The notes under the pieces: model-generated | Databases searched by the model: none | What the model saw: the letters and a program-made list of their open reading frames with translations, nothing else | What the model was told of the DNA's origin: nothing | In this document: positions 22,999 to 30,390 of the stretch, in pieces | Layout of the letters: every line of letters begins with the position of its first letter | Numbering within the stretch: the stretch's first letter is position 1 | DNA from: Nocardia sp. MH4 | GTDB taxonomy: Bacteria > Actinomycetota > Actinomycetes > Mycobacteriales > Mycobacteriaceae | NCBI RefSeq assembly: GCF_019266065.1 | Contig: NZ_LPNR01000062.1 | Location: 1-35,734 of the forward strand | DNA length: 35,734 nt | Direction of reading: 5' to 3' | Translations under genes and position numbers: made by a program

Positions 22999-23466
22999 AT
23001 GAATCATGTGACGATGGCCGGCCGAGTGGTCGGTGTAGCCACGGTAGTGCTGGTCGGAGCGACGGGCTGTGCGGTCGAGAGCGCATCGGGAGCGCACACC
23101 CCGTCGGCGACCGTGCCGACGACAACGGTCGCGGCAGTCGGCCCCTCGACGGTCGCGCCCGCGCCGACAACGTCTTCGGCGCCACCGGTAGTAGTCCCAC
23201 CGGTGACCACCGCACCCGCTGCCGCTCCAGCACCTGCGGCGCTGATGCCCGCGGTGGTGTGCATGAATCTGCAAGCAGCGCAGGACACGATCCAGGCCGC
23301 GGGTGTGTTCTTCTCTCGCTCCGAGGACGCCAGTGGTCGTGGCCGAGCTCAGGTGATGGACCGCAATTGGGTTGTCGTCGCGCAAGAACCGGCGCCCGGG
23401 ACGCCGGTCGGAGAGGCGCAAGCAGTGCTGTCCGTGGTGAAGAACGACGAGCCCAGCCAGTGCTGA
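22999..23466 (+). CDS. PASTA-like domain lipoprotein
   Basis: 155 residues. A lipoprotein signal peptide ends GATGC, then comes a Thr/Pro/Ala-rich linker of about 55 residues, then one PASTA-like domain (about residues 85-152). Its features are PAVVCMNLQAAQDTIQAAGV, DRNWVVVAQEPAPGTPV and VLSVVKNDE. PASTA domains bind peptidoglycan or beta-lactams in penicillin-binding proteins and Ser/Thr kinases, so an envelope role is likely. ATG at 22999 is used (AGGGG about 10 bp upstream); GTG at 23008 and ATG at 23014 remain possible because GAGGAT lies just before. It is convergent with etfD across a shared terminator. Confidence 0.82.
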   Translation: MNHVTMAGRVVGVATVVLVGATGCAVESASGAHTPSATVPTTTVAAVGPSTVAPAPTTSSAPPVVVPPVTTAPAAAPAPAALMPAVVCMNLQAAQDTIQAAGVFFSRSEDASGRGRAQVMDRNWVVVAQEPAPGTPVGEAQAVLSVVKNDEPSQC

Positions 23467-23521
23467 GAGCTCGCTGCGCTGCCATGGACCGCGTTCGGCA
23501 GCGAAGGGCGTGAACGCGAGC

Positions 23522-23564
23522 GAGGCGCGGATTCCGGGGAATCCGCGCCTCACTCGTGGTTTTT
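23522..23564. terminator. Bidirectional terminator between PASTA lipoprotein gene and etfD
   Basis: GAGGCGCGGATTCC and its exact reverse complement are separated by GG (14-bp stem, 23522-23551), followed on the plus strand by GGTTTTT at 23559-23564. It lies between two convergent genes and can serve both. Confidence 0.85.
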
Positions 23565-23570
23565 CAGTTG

Positions 23571-24450
23571 TCAGTTCTTGCGGCCGGGGGCCTTCGCGCC
23601 GGACTTGAAGCCGAGGCCGCCGGGCTTGGCGGTCGGCGGGGCCACCGGCTGGGTGCCGTTGCCGTTGCCGTTGCCGTTGGTGGGCTCGGCCGGGGTGGCC
23701 GGTTCCGCCGTGGCTTCGGGCTCGGCGGGGGCTGCCGGTTCGGCCGGGGCCGTCGGCTCAGCCGGGGCCGCGGAGGCCGGAGCTGCGGCGCCGGGGGCCT
23801 TCGGGCCGGGGCGCTTGAAGCCGGACTTCATGGCCAGGCCCTTGGCGGCGACCGTCGGCTTGGTCTCGGTGGGAGCCGAGGCCGGGGTCGCGGCGGGAGC
23901 TTCGGCGGCCGGGGCCGCTTCCGCTGCGGGGGCGGCTTCCGCTGCCGGGGCCGGAGCCGGGGCGGCGGGGGCCTTGGCGCCGGGAGCCTTCGCGCCCGGA
24001 GCCTTGGCACCGCCCTTGAGGCCGAGGCCCTTGACCGGCGGGGCGGCCGGTGCGGGCGCGGCTTCGGCGGGTGCGGCGGCTTCGGCGGGAGCGGCCGGAG
24101 CCTTCGCGCCGGGGGCCTTCGCGCCGCCCTTCATACCGAGTCCGCCGCCGGGTGCCTTGGCGCCACCCTTCATGCCCAGACCCTTGACCGGGGCCGCGGG
24201 AGCCGCGGTCTCGGCGGCAGGCGCCGCTTCGGCTGCCTTCGCGCCCGGAGCCTTCGCGCCGCCCTTCATGCCGAGTCCGCCGCCGGGTGCCTTGGCGCCA
24301 CCCTTCATGCCCAGACCCTTGGCCGGAGCGGCCTCGGCGGGAGCGGCTTCGGCAGCGGGAGCCTTGGCGCCCGGTGCCTTGGCGGCGCCCTTCATGCCCA
24401 GACCGCCGCCGGGGGCCTTCGCGGCGCCCTTCATGCCCAGACCACCGCCG
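23571..24450 (-). repeat. Tandem module array in the etfD C-terminal tail
   Basis: Nine imperfect 13-residue modules of consensus K/G-GLGMKGGAKAPG. The first six are near-identical and mostly paired, followed by three more diverged ones including the extreme C-terminus (GGLGFKSGAKAPG). They alternate with Ala/Pro/Glu spacers of 5 to about 70 residues. DNA identity between copies is high (for example, a shared CTTCATGCCCAGACC in plus orientation), indicating recent duplication within the gene. Confidence 0.85.
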
Positions 24451-26768
24451 GTCGGCGCGGCCTTCGGGGCGGCCTGCTCGGCCACCTCGGCGACCGGCGC
24501 GGGTTCCGGTTCGGGCTCGGGCTCCGGCTCGGCCTTCGGCTCCTGGACGACGAGCAGGTTCGCCGAAAGCTCGGCGGCGTCGACCCGAGTGATCGAGTCG
24601 AGCATCAGCTGCGCGACGTCGACGACCTCGACGCCCTCGCCCTGACCCTGCTCCTGACGCGCGGTGACACCGTCGGTGAGCATGACGCGGCAGAACGGGC
24701 AGCCGGTCGCGATCTTGGTCGGGTTGGTGGACAGTGCCTCGTCCACGCGGTCGACGTTGATGCGCTTGCCGAGCTGCTCTTCCATCCACATGCGAGCACC
24801 ACCGGCACCACAGCACATGGACCGCTCGCCGTGCCGCGGCATCTCGACCAGGGTCGAGCCCGATGCCTCCATGAGCTCACGCGGCGCGTTGTAGATCTTG
24901 TTGTGCCGACCCAGGTAGCAGGGGTCGTGGTAGGTGATGTTCTGCGACACCGAGGCCACCGGCACCAGCTTCTTCTGCCGCACCAGGCGGTTCAGCAGCT
25001 GGGTGTGGTGCACGACCTCGTAGGTGCCGCCGACCTGCGGGTACTCGTTGTTGAGCGCGTTGAAGCAGTGCGCACAGGTGACGACGATCTTCTTCTTCGA
25101 CTGCTCGACACCCTCGAACACCGAGTTGATGACCTCGATGTTCTGCATGGCCAGCTGCTGGAAGAGGAACTCGTTGCCCGCGCGACGAGCCGAGTCACCG
25201 GTGCAGGTCTCCTCGGCGCCGAGCACCATGAACTTGGTGCCCGCGGTGGCGAGCAGCTCGGCGACGGCCTTGGTGGTCTTCTTGGCGCGGTCCTCGTAGG
25301 CGCCGGCGCAGCCGACCCAGAACAGGTACTCGTAGCCGTCGAAGCTGTCGGCGTCCTGGCCGAAGACCGGGATATCGAAGTCGACTTCCTTGATCCAGTT
25401 GAGGCGGTCCTTGGAGTTCTGGCCCCACGGGTTGCCCTTGTTCTCCAGGTTCTTGAACAGACCGGCCAGCTCGGACGGGAACTCCGACTCGATCAGCACC
25501 TGGTAGCGGCGCATGTCGATGATGTGGTCGACGTGCTCGATGTCCACCGGGCACTGCTCGACGCAGGCACCGCAGGTGGTGCAGCTCCACAGCACCTCGG
25601 GATCGATGACGCCGTGCACGTCCTCGCCGCCGATCAGCGGGCGCTCGGACTCGGCGCGGGCGGCCTCGGAGATCTTGGCCAGCTTCGCCTCGTCGGGCTT
25701 GCCGTCGGCGTCGACCAGACCGATCTCGTCGCCGCCGGGATCCTTGCGGCCACCGGCCAGCAGGTACGGGGCTGCGGCGTAACCGTGGTCGCGCAGCGAC
25801 ATGATCAGCAGCTTGGGCGAGAGCGGCTTACCGGTGTTCCAGGCCGGGCACTGCGACTGGCAGCGACCGCACTCGGTGCAGGTGGTGAAGTCCAGCCAGC
25901 CCTTCCAGGAGAAGTCCTCCATGCGGCCGACACCGAGGTTGTCGACATCGGGGTCGACGTTCTCCATGTCGAGGACCTTGCCGTTGGACATCATCGGCTT
26001 GGCCGCGCCCAGGGCGACGCTGCCGTCGGCCTCACGCTTGAAGTAGATGTTGAAGAACGCGCTGAAGCGGTGCCAGGCCACACCCCAGGTGATGTTGCGG
26101 CCGACCACGAACAGCCAGACCATGCCGGACATCAGCTTGATGAACGCGAAGATCGAGATCAGTGTGACGTTGGCCGGGATGATCTTGGCGATCTGGCCGG
26201 TGATCGGGTCGGTCCAGGTGGAGTGTCCGGTCAGCGACAGCACGCCGGCCTTCACCAGCACCATGCCGATGCCCTCGGTGAGCACGACCCACTCGACGAA
26301 GTACGCCGGACCGAACTTCGAGCCGCTGAAGCGGGAGAGCCGCGCGGGCAACCGCGGGTGGTTCAGCTGGCGGATGATCATCAGCGTCGCGATGCCGACG
26401 ACGGTGCCGACGCCGAGGATCTCGTCGCCGAGATGGAACCACCAGGTCTCGCCGATGAACGGCCACGACCAGGTGGGATCGAAGGTCTGCCCATAGGCCA
26501 TGAACCAGAACTGCGCACCGGCCAGGAAGCCGATCATGACGAGCCAGTGGGCCCAGCCGACGGTGCGGAACTTGTTCATCCGGGTGTGCGCGATGAACTC
26601 GACGAGCATGGTCTTGAACCGCGGGAAGAACGGTCGCCACCGGTCCGGAGCGGACTGCCCGATCGTCACGGCCTTGCCGATGTTCCATGCGCCGCCGAGG
26701 AACGACGCCCAACAGAACAGGCTGAGCACTGCTCCAATCGTGCCCAACGTGATTGTCAGGGCATTCAT
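23571..26768 (-). CDS. etfD: EtfD-type membrane iron-sulfur oxidoreductase with repetitive tail
   Basis: About 1065 residues. Five or so membrane helices fill the first 225 residues. Two 4Fe-4S motifs follow (CTECGRCQSQCP near residue 297 and CTTCGACVEQCP), then two CCG-type cysteine domains (CAHCFNALNNEYP, HDPCYLGRHN, MCCGAGGARMW, GCPFC). This is the layout of Rv0338c/EtfD of M. tuberculosis, which reoxidises the electron-transfer flavoprotein EtfBA during fatty-acid oxidation and feeds the respiratory chain. The M. tuberculosis protein is about 880 residues. The extra length here is a C-terminal tail of nine lysine-containing G-L-G-M-K-type modules with Ala/Pro/Glu spacers. ATG at 26766-26768 has GAAAGG 8 bp upstream. 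A TTAC-N6-GTAA dyad and a Crp-type site lie upstream. Confidence 0.93.
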   Translation of the reverse strand: MNALTITLGTIGAVLSLFCWASFLGGAWNIGKAVTIGQSAPDRWRPFFPRFKTMLVEFIAHTRMNKFRTVGWAHWLVMIGFLAGAQFWFMAYGQTFDPTWSWPFIGETWWFHLGDEILGVGTVVGIATLMIIRQLNHPRLPARLSRFSGSKFGPAYFVEWVVLTEGIGMVLVKAGVLSLTGHSTWTDPITGQIAKIIPANVTLISIFAFIKLMSGMVWLFVVGRNITWGVAWHRFSAFFNIYFKREADGSVALGAAKPMMSNGKVLDMENVDPDVDNLGVGRMEDFSWKGWLDFTTCTECGRCQSQCPAWNTGKPLSPKLLIMSLRDHGYAAAPYLLAGGRKDPGGDEIGLVDADGKPDEAKLAKISEAARAESERPLIGGEDVHGVIDPEVLWSCTTCGACVEQCPVDIEHVDHIIDMRRYQVLIESEFPSELAGLFKNLENKGNPWGQNSKDRLNWIKEVDFDIPVFGQDADSFDGYEYLFWVGCAGAYEDRAKKTTKAVAELLATAGTKFMVLGAEETCTGDSARRAGNEFLFQQLAMQNIEVINSVFEGVEQSKKKIVVTCAHCFNALNNEYPQVGGTYEVVHHTQLLNRLVRQKKLVPVASVSQNITYHDPCYLGRHNKIYNAPRELMEASGSTLVEMPRHGERSMCCGAGGARMWMEEQLGKRINVDRVDEALSTNPTKIATGCPFCRVMLTDGVTARQEQGQGEGVEVVDVAQLMLDSITRVDAAELSANLLVVQEPKAEPEPEPEPEPAPVAEVAEQAAPKAAPTGGGLGMKGAAKAPGGGLGMKGAAKAPGAKAPAAEAAPAEAAPAKGLGMKGGAKAPGGGLGMKGGAKAPGAKAAEAAPAAETAAPAAPVKGLGMKGGAKAPGGGLGMKGGAKAPGAKAPAAPAEAAAPAEAAPAPAAPPVKGLGLKGGAKAPGAKAPGAKAPAAPAPAPAAEAAPAAEAAPAAEAPAATPASAPTETKPTVAAKGLAMKSGFKRPGPKAPGAAAPASAAPAEPTAPAEPAAPAEPEATAEPATPAEPTNGNGNGNGTQPVAPPTAKPGGLGFKSGAKAPGRKN

Positions 26769-26852
26769 GTCGCGACCTTTCTTTAGAGGCAACACGAGGG
26801 TCTTGGGTGAGGCGAACTCACCCGGTTGGCTCGTATCGTAACCGGCGCTAAG

Positions 26853-26866
26853 TTACCGGCCAGTAA
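26853..26866. promoter_or_regulatory. TTAC-N6-GTAA operator before etfD
   Basis: TTACCGGCCAGTAA has perfect arms and shares the first seven bases and the last five (AGTAA) with the fadE5 distal site. It lies 85 bp upstream of the etfD start, a position suited to repression of its promoter. Confidence 0.65.
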
Positions 26867-26938
26867 CTACCGGTGTCCACCGTAGGATCGGCATTTGTGC
26901 TCTGACCTTGTTTACTGCGGCTTGACCTGGGTTTTGCT

Positions 26939-26954
26939 TGTGAGCAATATCACA
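26939..26954. promoter_or_regulatory. Crp/GlxR-type binding site
   Basis: TGTGAGCAATATCACA matches TGTGA-N6-TCACA at all ten fixed bases. It lies 171 bp upstream of etfD and 273 bp upstream of the divergent secreted-protein gene. Mycobacterial Crp (Rv3676) and corynebacterial GlxR use this consensus. Which gene it controls cannot be told by position. Confidence 0.7.
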
Positions 26955-27226
26955 TAAATGTTTGCCGGAAGGTTCCCAGGGCTGCTGGTGAACACCGTAA
27001 ACCGTGCGTGATCTGCGACGGAGCTAAGGACAGGCTTACTCCGGTCGGTGAGATTCGTTCTGGCCTCATGGGTTTCAGTCCATTAGGCTCCAGCTGTTCT
27101 GTCTGCTGTGCCGGTCTTCACACTGCTCGGGGAGAAGTAAGGGACACCTCACGGTGTGTCTCTGCTTGACGAGTCTCGCGTGTCGCGGATCGCACGCCGC
27201 ACCACACCTGATGGATTGGAACCCGA

Positions 27227-27958
27227 ATGAACTTCCGTAGGACCACTGCGGCAGCCGCCTTGGTTATCGGTGCTATGACCGTGTCCATGGGCACCTCGCA
27301 TGCTGAAGAGGCCCCGCAGGACATCAAGTACTCGGTGAAGCTGGTCGACAAGACCGTCGTCGCCACCCTCCAGAACGGCACCTTCTCGATCGTCGAGCAG
27401 GCGGGCGAGACCCCGGAGGCTCCCAAGACCAAGGTCGCCGAGATCAAGGACAGTCGGGGGGCTGTCGTGATCTCGCTGCCGATCGATTACGCGATCAACG
27501 GCGTCGACATCCCGATGAAGACCGAGGTCGCCAAGGACAGCAAGGTCCTGTCGCTGACCCCGGAGAAGCCCGCCGGTGTCGAGATCGGTCAGGAGACCGT
27601 CGTCCCGCAGCCGGTTCTCAAGGGCACCGAGATCGCCTCGGTCCAGGAGAACCAGAAGGCGATCAACGACTTCTCCAGCAAGTTCAGCATCGGCACCGCG
27701 ATCGGTACCTTCGTCGGCACCGCCATCGGCGCCATCGTCGGTTGTGGCCTCGGCCTGATCGCCGTGCTCGCCGGCTGCGTCGTCGGCCTGCCGCTGGGCG
27801 CCACCATCGGCGGCATCCTCGGCATGATCGCCATCGGCGGCCCGACCATGGCGGTCGCCGGTTTCGAGCTCCTGCAGGTGCTGCAGGCGGCCCCGAACAC
27901 CTCGGTGTGGGCCGACAAGCCCACCCAGGCGGCTTCGGCTCCGGCGCCGGGTAACTGA
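27227..27958 (+). CDS. Secreted protein with glycine-zipper hydrophobic region (DUF8020-like)
   Basis: 243 residues with a signal peptide (MNFRRTTAAAALVIGAMTVSMG, cleavage near SHAEEA). A beta-rich domain includes IKYSVKLVDKTVVATLQNGTFSI and AVVISLPIDYAINGVDIPM. From about residue 152 a long Gly-rich hydrophobic segment follows (GTAIGTFVGTAIGAIVGCGLG, then LPLGATIGGILGMIAIGG), containing GxxxG-type zipper repeats and two cysteines. The layout recurs in secreted nocardial proteins that I recall as DUF8020, with no known activity. The hydrophobic part could insert into the mycolate outer membrane or oligomerise; this is inference. A 458-bp regulatory region separates it from divergent etfD, and a strong terminator follows. 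Confidence 0.78.
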   Translation: MNFRRTTAAAALVIGAMTVSMGTSHAEEAPQDIKYSVKLVDKTVVATLQNGTFSIVEQAGETPEAPKTKVAEIKDSRGAVVISLPIDYAINGVDIPMKTEVAKDSKVLSLTPEKPAGVEIGQETVVPQPVLKGTEIASVQENQKAINDFSSKFSIGTAIGTFVGTAIGAIVGCGLGLIAVLAGCVVGLPLGATIGGILGMIAIGGPTMAVAGFELLQVLQAAPNTSVWADKPTQAASAPAPGN

Positions 27959-27986
27959 TCCCGCACCGCTCGAGCAGCGTTACCGC

Positions 27987-28019
27987 GAAGGCCCCGCTCC
28001 GATTCGGAGCGGGGCCTTC
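27987..28019. terminator. Terminator between secreted-protein gene and NRDE gene
   Basis: A 16-bp stem built from GAAGGCCCCGCTCCGA and its exact complement with a single T in the middle, 28 bp after the stop. It lies between convergent genes and can serve both. Confidence 0.85.
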
Positions 28020-28028
28020 CGCGTTTTC

Positions 28029-28883
28029 TCAATCCGGCAACAGTACCCCGGACACCGATTCCGCACCGCCGGCGACGCCGTGGCGGCCGAAGGTGCGCTC
28101 GGCCATGGTGTAGCGACCGTCCTCCCGGATCAGCAGCACCGTGCTCGCCCGGGTGCCGTGCAGATCATGGGCGATGAAGCGGGCGGAGACGGCGCGCTCC
28201 AGCGCCAACGGGACGCCGGTGTCCGGGAGTCGATCATCGGGTGCCTCGGTGCGGTCGGCGAGCAGGGCGAAGTAGTCGTCGACGGAATCCGGTGCGGTGG
28301 CGACGATGTCGCGCAGACCGCGTAGGCCGCTGCCGACCTTCGGCCACAGCGGTGGTGCGCCGACGCCGACGACCGTGGGGTCGGCCTGGGGACGACTGTG
28401 GACAGATCCGGGCACCGTCGCCACATGAGCGGCATTGGACAGCCCGTGCAGACCCGGCGCCAGCTCGGTGGGACCGACACCGCTGCGATTCGACTGCCAC
28501 CACAGGCTGCGGAGATCGCTGGTCAGCAGGTTGTAGCCGACATAGGTATCGGGCGCGGCGTCCGCGACCCCGGACAGATACTCGGGTGGACTGTGCGCGC
28601 CGCGCAGGTAGTCCATCAGCAGGGCGCCGCGCGAGCGGGGGTGGGCGGGCGTGTCGCGCGGATCGCGGACATTGGTGATCGTCGCGAAGCGAGCCTCGTC
28701 GGTGCGCAGGCCGAGCCAGGTGCCCACCGCGATCGCGCCCAGGTCGCGACCGGCCAGCAGCGACGGCTCCTCCGGCCAGTAGCGCAGCGACTCGGTGGCA
28801 CGGGTGTAGAACTCGTCCCGGTTGGCGGCCACGATCAGCCGATACTCGGGGTGCGCTCGCCAAGCGAGCAGAACCAGACACAT
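28029..28883 (-). CDS. NRDE-family (TANGO2-like) protein
   Basis: 284 residues starting MCLVLLAWRAHPEYRLIVAANRDEF, with the defining NRDE motif near residue 21 and Cys as the second residue. Cys2 is conserved in the family and may become N-terminal. Other family features are AGRDLGAIAVGTWLGL, ATITNVRDP, SRGALLMDYL, YVGYNLLTSD and a late STVLLIREDG. The human relative TANGO2 has been linked to acyl-CoA, lipid and heme handling; bacterial members have no fixed function. ATG at 28881-28883 is preferred over an upstream start because it gives the conserved MC N-terminus. It is convergent with the secreted-protein gene. Confidence 0.88.
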   Translation of the reverse strand: MCLVLLAWRAHPEYRLIVAANRDEFYTRATESLRYWPEEPSLLAGRDLGAIAVGTWLGLRTDEARFATITNVRDPRDTPAHPRSRGALLMDYLRGAHSPPEYLSGVADAAPDTYVGYNLLTSDLRSLWWQSNRSGVGPTELAPGLHGLSNAAHVATVPGSVHSRPQADPTVVGVGAPPLWPKVGSGLRGLRDIVATAPDSVDDYFALLADRTEAPDDRLPDTGVPLALERAVSARFIAHDLHGTRASTVLLIREDGRYTMAERTFGRHGVAGGAESVSGVLLPD

Positions 28884-28910
28884 GACCCCAGCATGCCCTG
28901 GACACCGAAA

Positions 28911-28937
28911 AGGCCGGTAGCGCACTGCTACCGGCCT
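28911..28937 (-). terminator. Terminator of the downstream S1 protease gene
   Basis: AGGCCGGTAGC and its exact reverse complement around GCACT form an 11-bp stem. Read on the minus strand it lies 35 bp past the protease stop and is followed by TTTTCGG, so it ends protease transcription just before the NRDE gene. Confidence 0.8.
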
Positions 28938-28972
28938 CTTCTGGCTGCTCTGTGCCTGCGGTGGGACCGCGA

Positions 28973-30298
28973 TCAGTTGGTGCGGACCGCCAGACCCGGG
29001 TTGTCCGACAGGACGACGCTCAGCGGCTGCGCGAACAGCTGCGGGACGTCACCGGTGATCGCGCCGATGATGTTCGGGATCTCGCAGATCGGGTAGTCGG
29101 CGACCGACGACGCGCTGGAGATGCCCAGGGCCAGGCGGCCGGTCACGATCGCGCCACCCGAGTCACCGGGCAGGGCGCAGATGTTGGCCGAGAAACTCTG
29201 GGTGAGCTGACGATCGCCGACCTGCACGGTCTGGTCGACGCCGTTGATGATGCCGCAGCTGAAGCCGGTGCGCGCACCCGACTTGCAGACCGGCGCGCCG
29301 ACCACCGGGGTGGCCACGCCGTCGACCGCGATCGGGGCGTTGCCCGGCACGCGGACCAGGTTGTTCTCGAAGCGGGCGCGAGCGTTGTCGTTGACCCGGA
29401 TGATCGAGTAGTCCTGCTCGCCGAGCACCGACTTCTGGAAGGTGCCCAGCTGGGCGCCCGCGCGGTCACCGTTGAGCTCGTAGACGGCGGCGGCGTTGCC
29501 GGTACCGGCCGAGCCGATGTCGGGGTTGCAGTGGCCCGCCGAGATGTTGATGACGTTGCCCGCGCGGTCGGTGCCGTTGAAGCCCAGCGAGCAGCGCAGC
29601 GAGCTGCGGCCGACCACCGAGGCGTAGGCGTCGCCGCCGGCCAGCGCGCCGTTGCCGTCGCCGGCCACCGGGGTGGCCGAGAGGTCGACACGCTCGCCGG
29701 CCACCGGCGGCGCGGTGACGACGACGCGGGACGGGTCGATGAAGCTCGGCAGCGGCAGACCGGCCTGCTCCACGCGCACCGCGATCGCGTTGTTCACGGT
29801 GTCGATGACGACGCCACGAACCAGGTTGGCGACCTCCGGCGGCGCGGCGGCCAGCCAGTTCTCGAACGCGGTCTTCTCGCCACGCAGCGCGGACTCGCTC
29901 TTGGCGACGTTGCGGACCTCGAAACCGGCCGACTGGGCGGCCTCACGGGCCTGATCGGCGCCGGGACCGGACGCGAGCGCGACGACGGCGTTACCGGCGT
30001 CGTTGAGCCAGGCGCCGGCGAAGGCCTGCGGGAACTGGCGCTGCGCGGTGGTGGAGAACGCGGCGACCTGCTGCGCGACATCGGCGCGGCGCAGGTACTC
30101 GTCGGGGGAGATCTTCAGATCGCGCGTGACCGCCTCGATCAGCTGAGCGGGCAGGTCGGCGGCCGGCGCGGGCTGCGCGTCGGCGACTGCCATCGTGGGG
30201 CCGAACAGCAGAATCGCCGCCGAAGCGGCGATCACGGACTTCCGAGCTCTTCTCGAGCTTCGCGCGGACGGGGTGCGACCCATACGTGGCAGGAGCAT
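28973..30298 (-). CDS. Secreted S1 (chymotrypsin/streptogrisin-type) serine protease, copy 1
   Basis: 441 residues: a basic start, a signal peptide (RKSVIAASAAILLFGPTMAVADA), a pro-region of about 150 residues (ISPDEYLRRADVAQQ, FAGAWLNDAGNAVVALAS) and a catalytic domain. The triad is readable: His in NISAGHCNPD, Asp in GEQDYSIIRV, Ser in LPGDSGGAIV. Paired cysteines (RCSLGFNG with AGHC; VCKSGARTGFSC; ICALPGDSGG with YPICE) suggest the disulfides of the alpha-lytic protease group. ATG at 30298 is chosen. A TATAGT -10 element ends 6 bp upstream and no Shine-Dalgarno exists, pointing to a leaderless mRNA. It is a tandem paralog of the next gene, from which 92 bp separate it. Confidence 0.88.
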   Translation of the reverse strand: MLLPRMGRTPSARSSRRARKSVIAASAAILLFGPTMAVADAQPAPAADLPAQLIEAVTRDLKISPDEYLRRADVAQQVAAFSTTAQRQFPQAFAGAWLNDAGNAVVALASGPGADQAREAAQSAGFEVRNVAKSESALRGEKTAFENWLAAAPPEVANLVRGVVIDTVNNAIAVRVEQAGLPLPSFIDPSRVVVTAPPVAGERVDLSATPVAGDGNGALAGGDAYASVVGRSSLRCSLGFNGTDRAGNVINISAGHCNPDIGSAGTGNAAAVYELNGDRAGAQLGTFQKSVLGEQDYSIIRVNDNARARFENNLVRVPGNAPIAVDGVATPVVGAPVCKSGARTGFSCGIINGVDQTVQVGDRQLTQSFSANICALPGDSGGAIVTGRLALGISSASSVADYPICEIPNIIGAITGDVPQLFAQPLSVVLSDNPGLAVRTN

Positions 30299-30304
30299 GA
30301 TCGA

Positions 30305-30310
30305 ACTATA
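30305..30310 (-). promoter_or_regulatory. -10 element of a probable leaderless promoter
   Basis: TATAGT on the minus strand, 6 bp before the protease ATG, so transcription would begin at or next to the start codon. It lies in the 92-bp gap between the tandem proteases, so copy 1 probably has its own promoter. No clear -35 is seen. Confidence 0.5.
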
Positions 30311-30390
30311 TGGGCTGGAGCGGGTTATGCCTACTCGGACCGGGCAAGAGATTTCGCTCACCCGGTCCGGTCCGGCGATTCGTTGTGAGG

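Noticed and set aside
23600..24450. CRISPR-like appearance of the regularly spaced repeats
   Set aside because: The repeats keep reading frame within etfD, encode a protein module, and their spacing is irregular and protein-like; no cas genes are near.
23556..26786. A 1076-codon plus-strand frame opposite etfD
   Set aside because: It mirrors etfD codon by codon, and its Gly/Leu/Arg composition follows from the antisense of the repeat tail.
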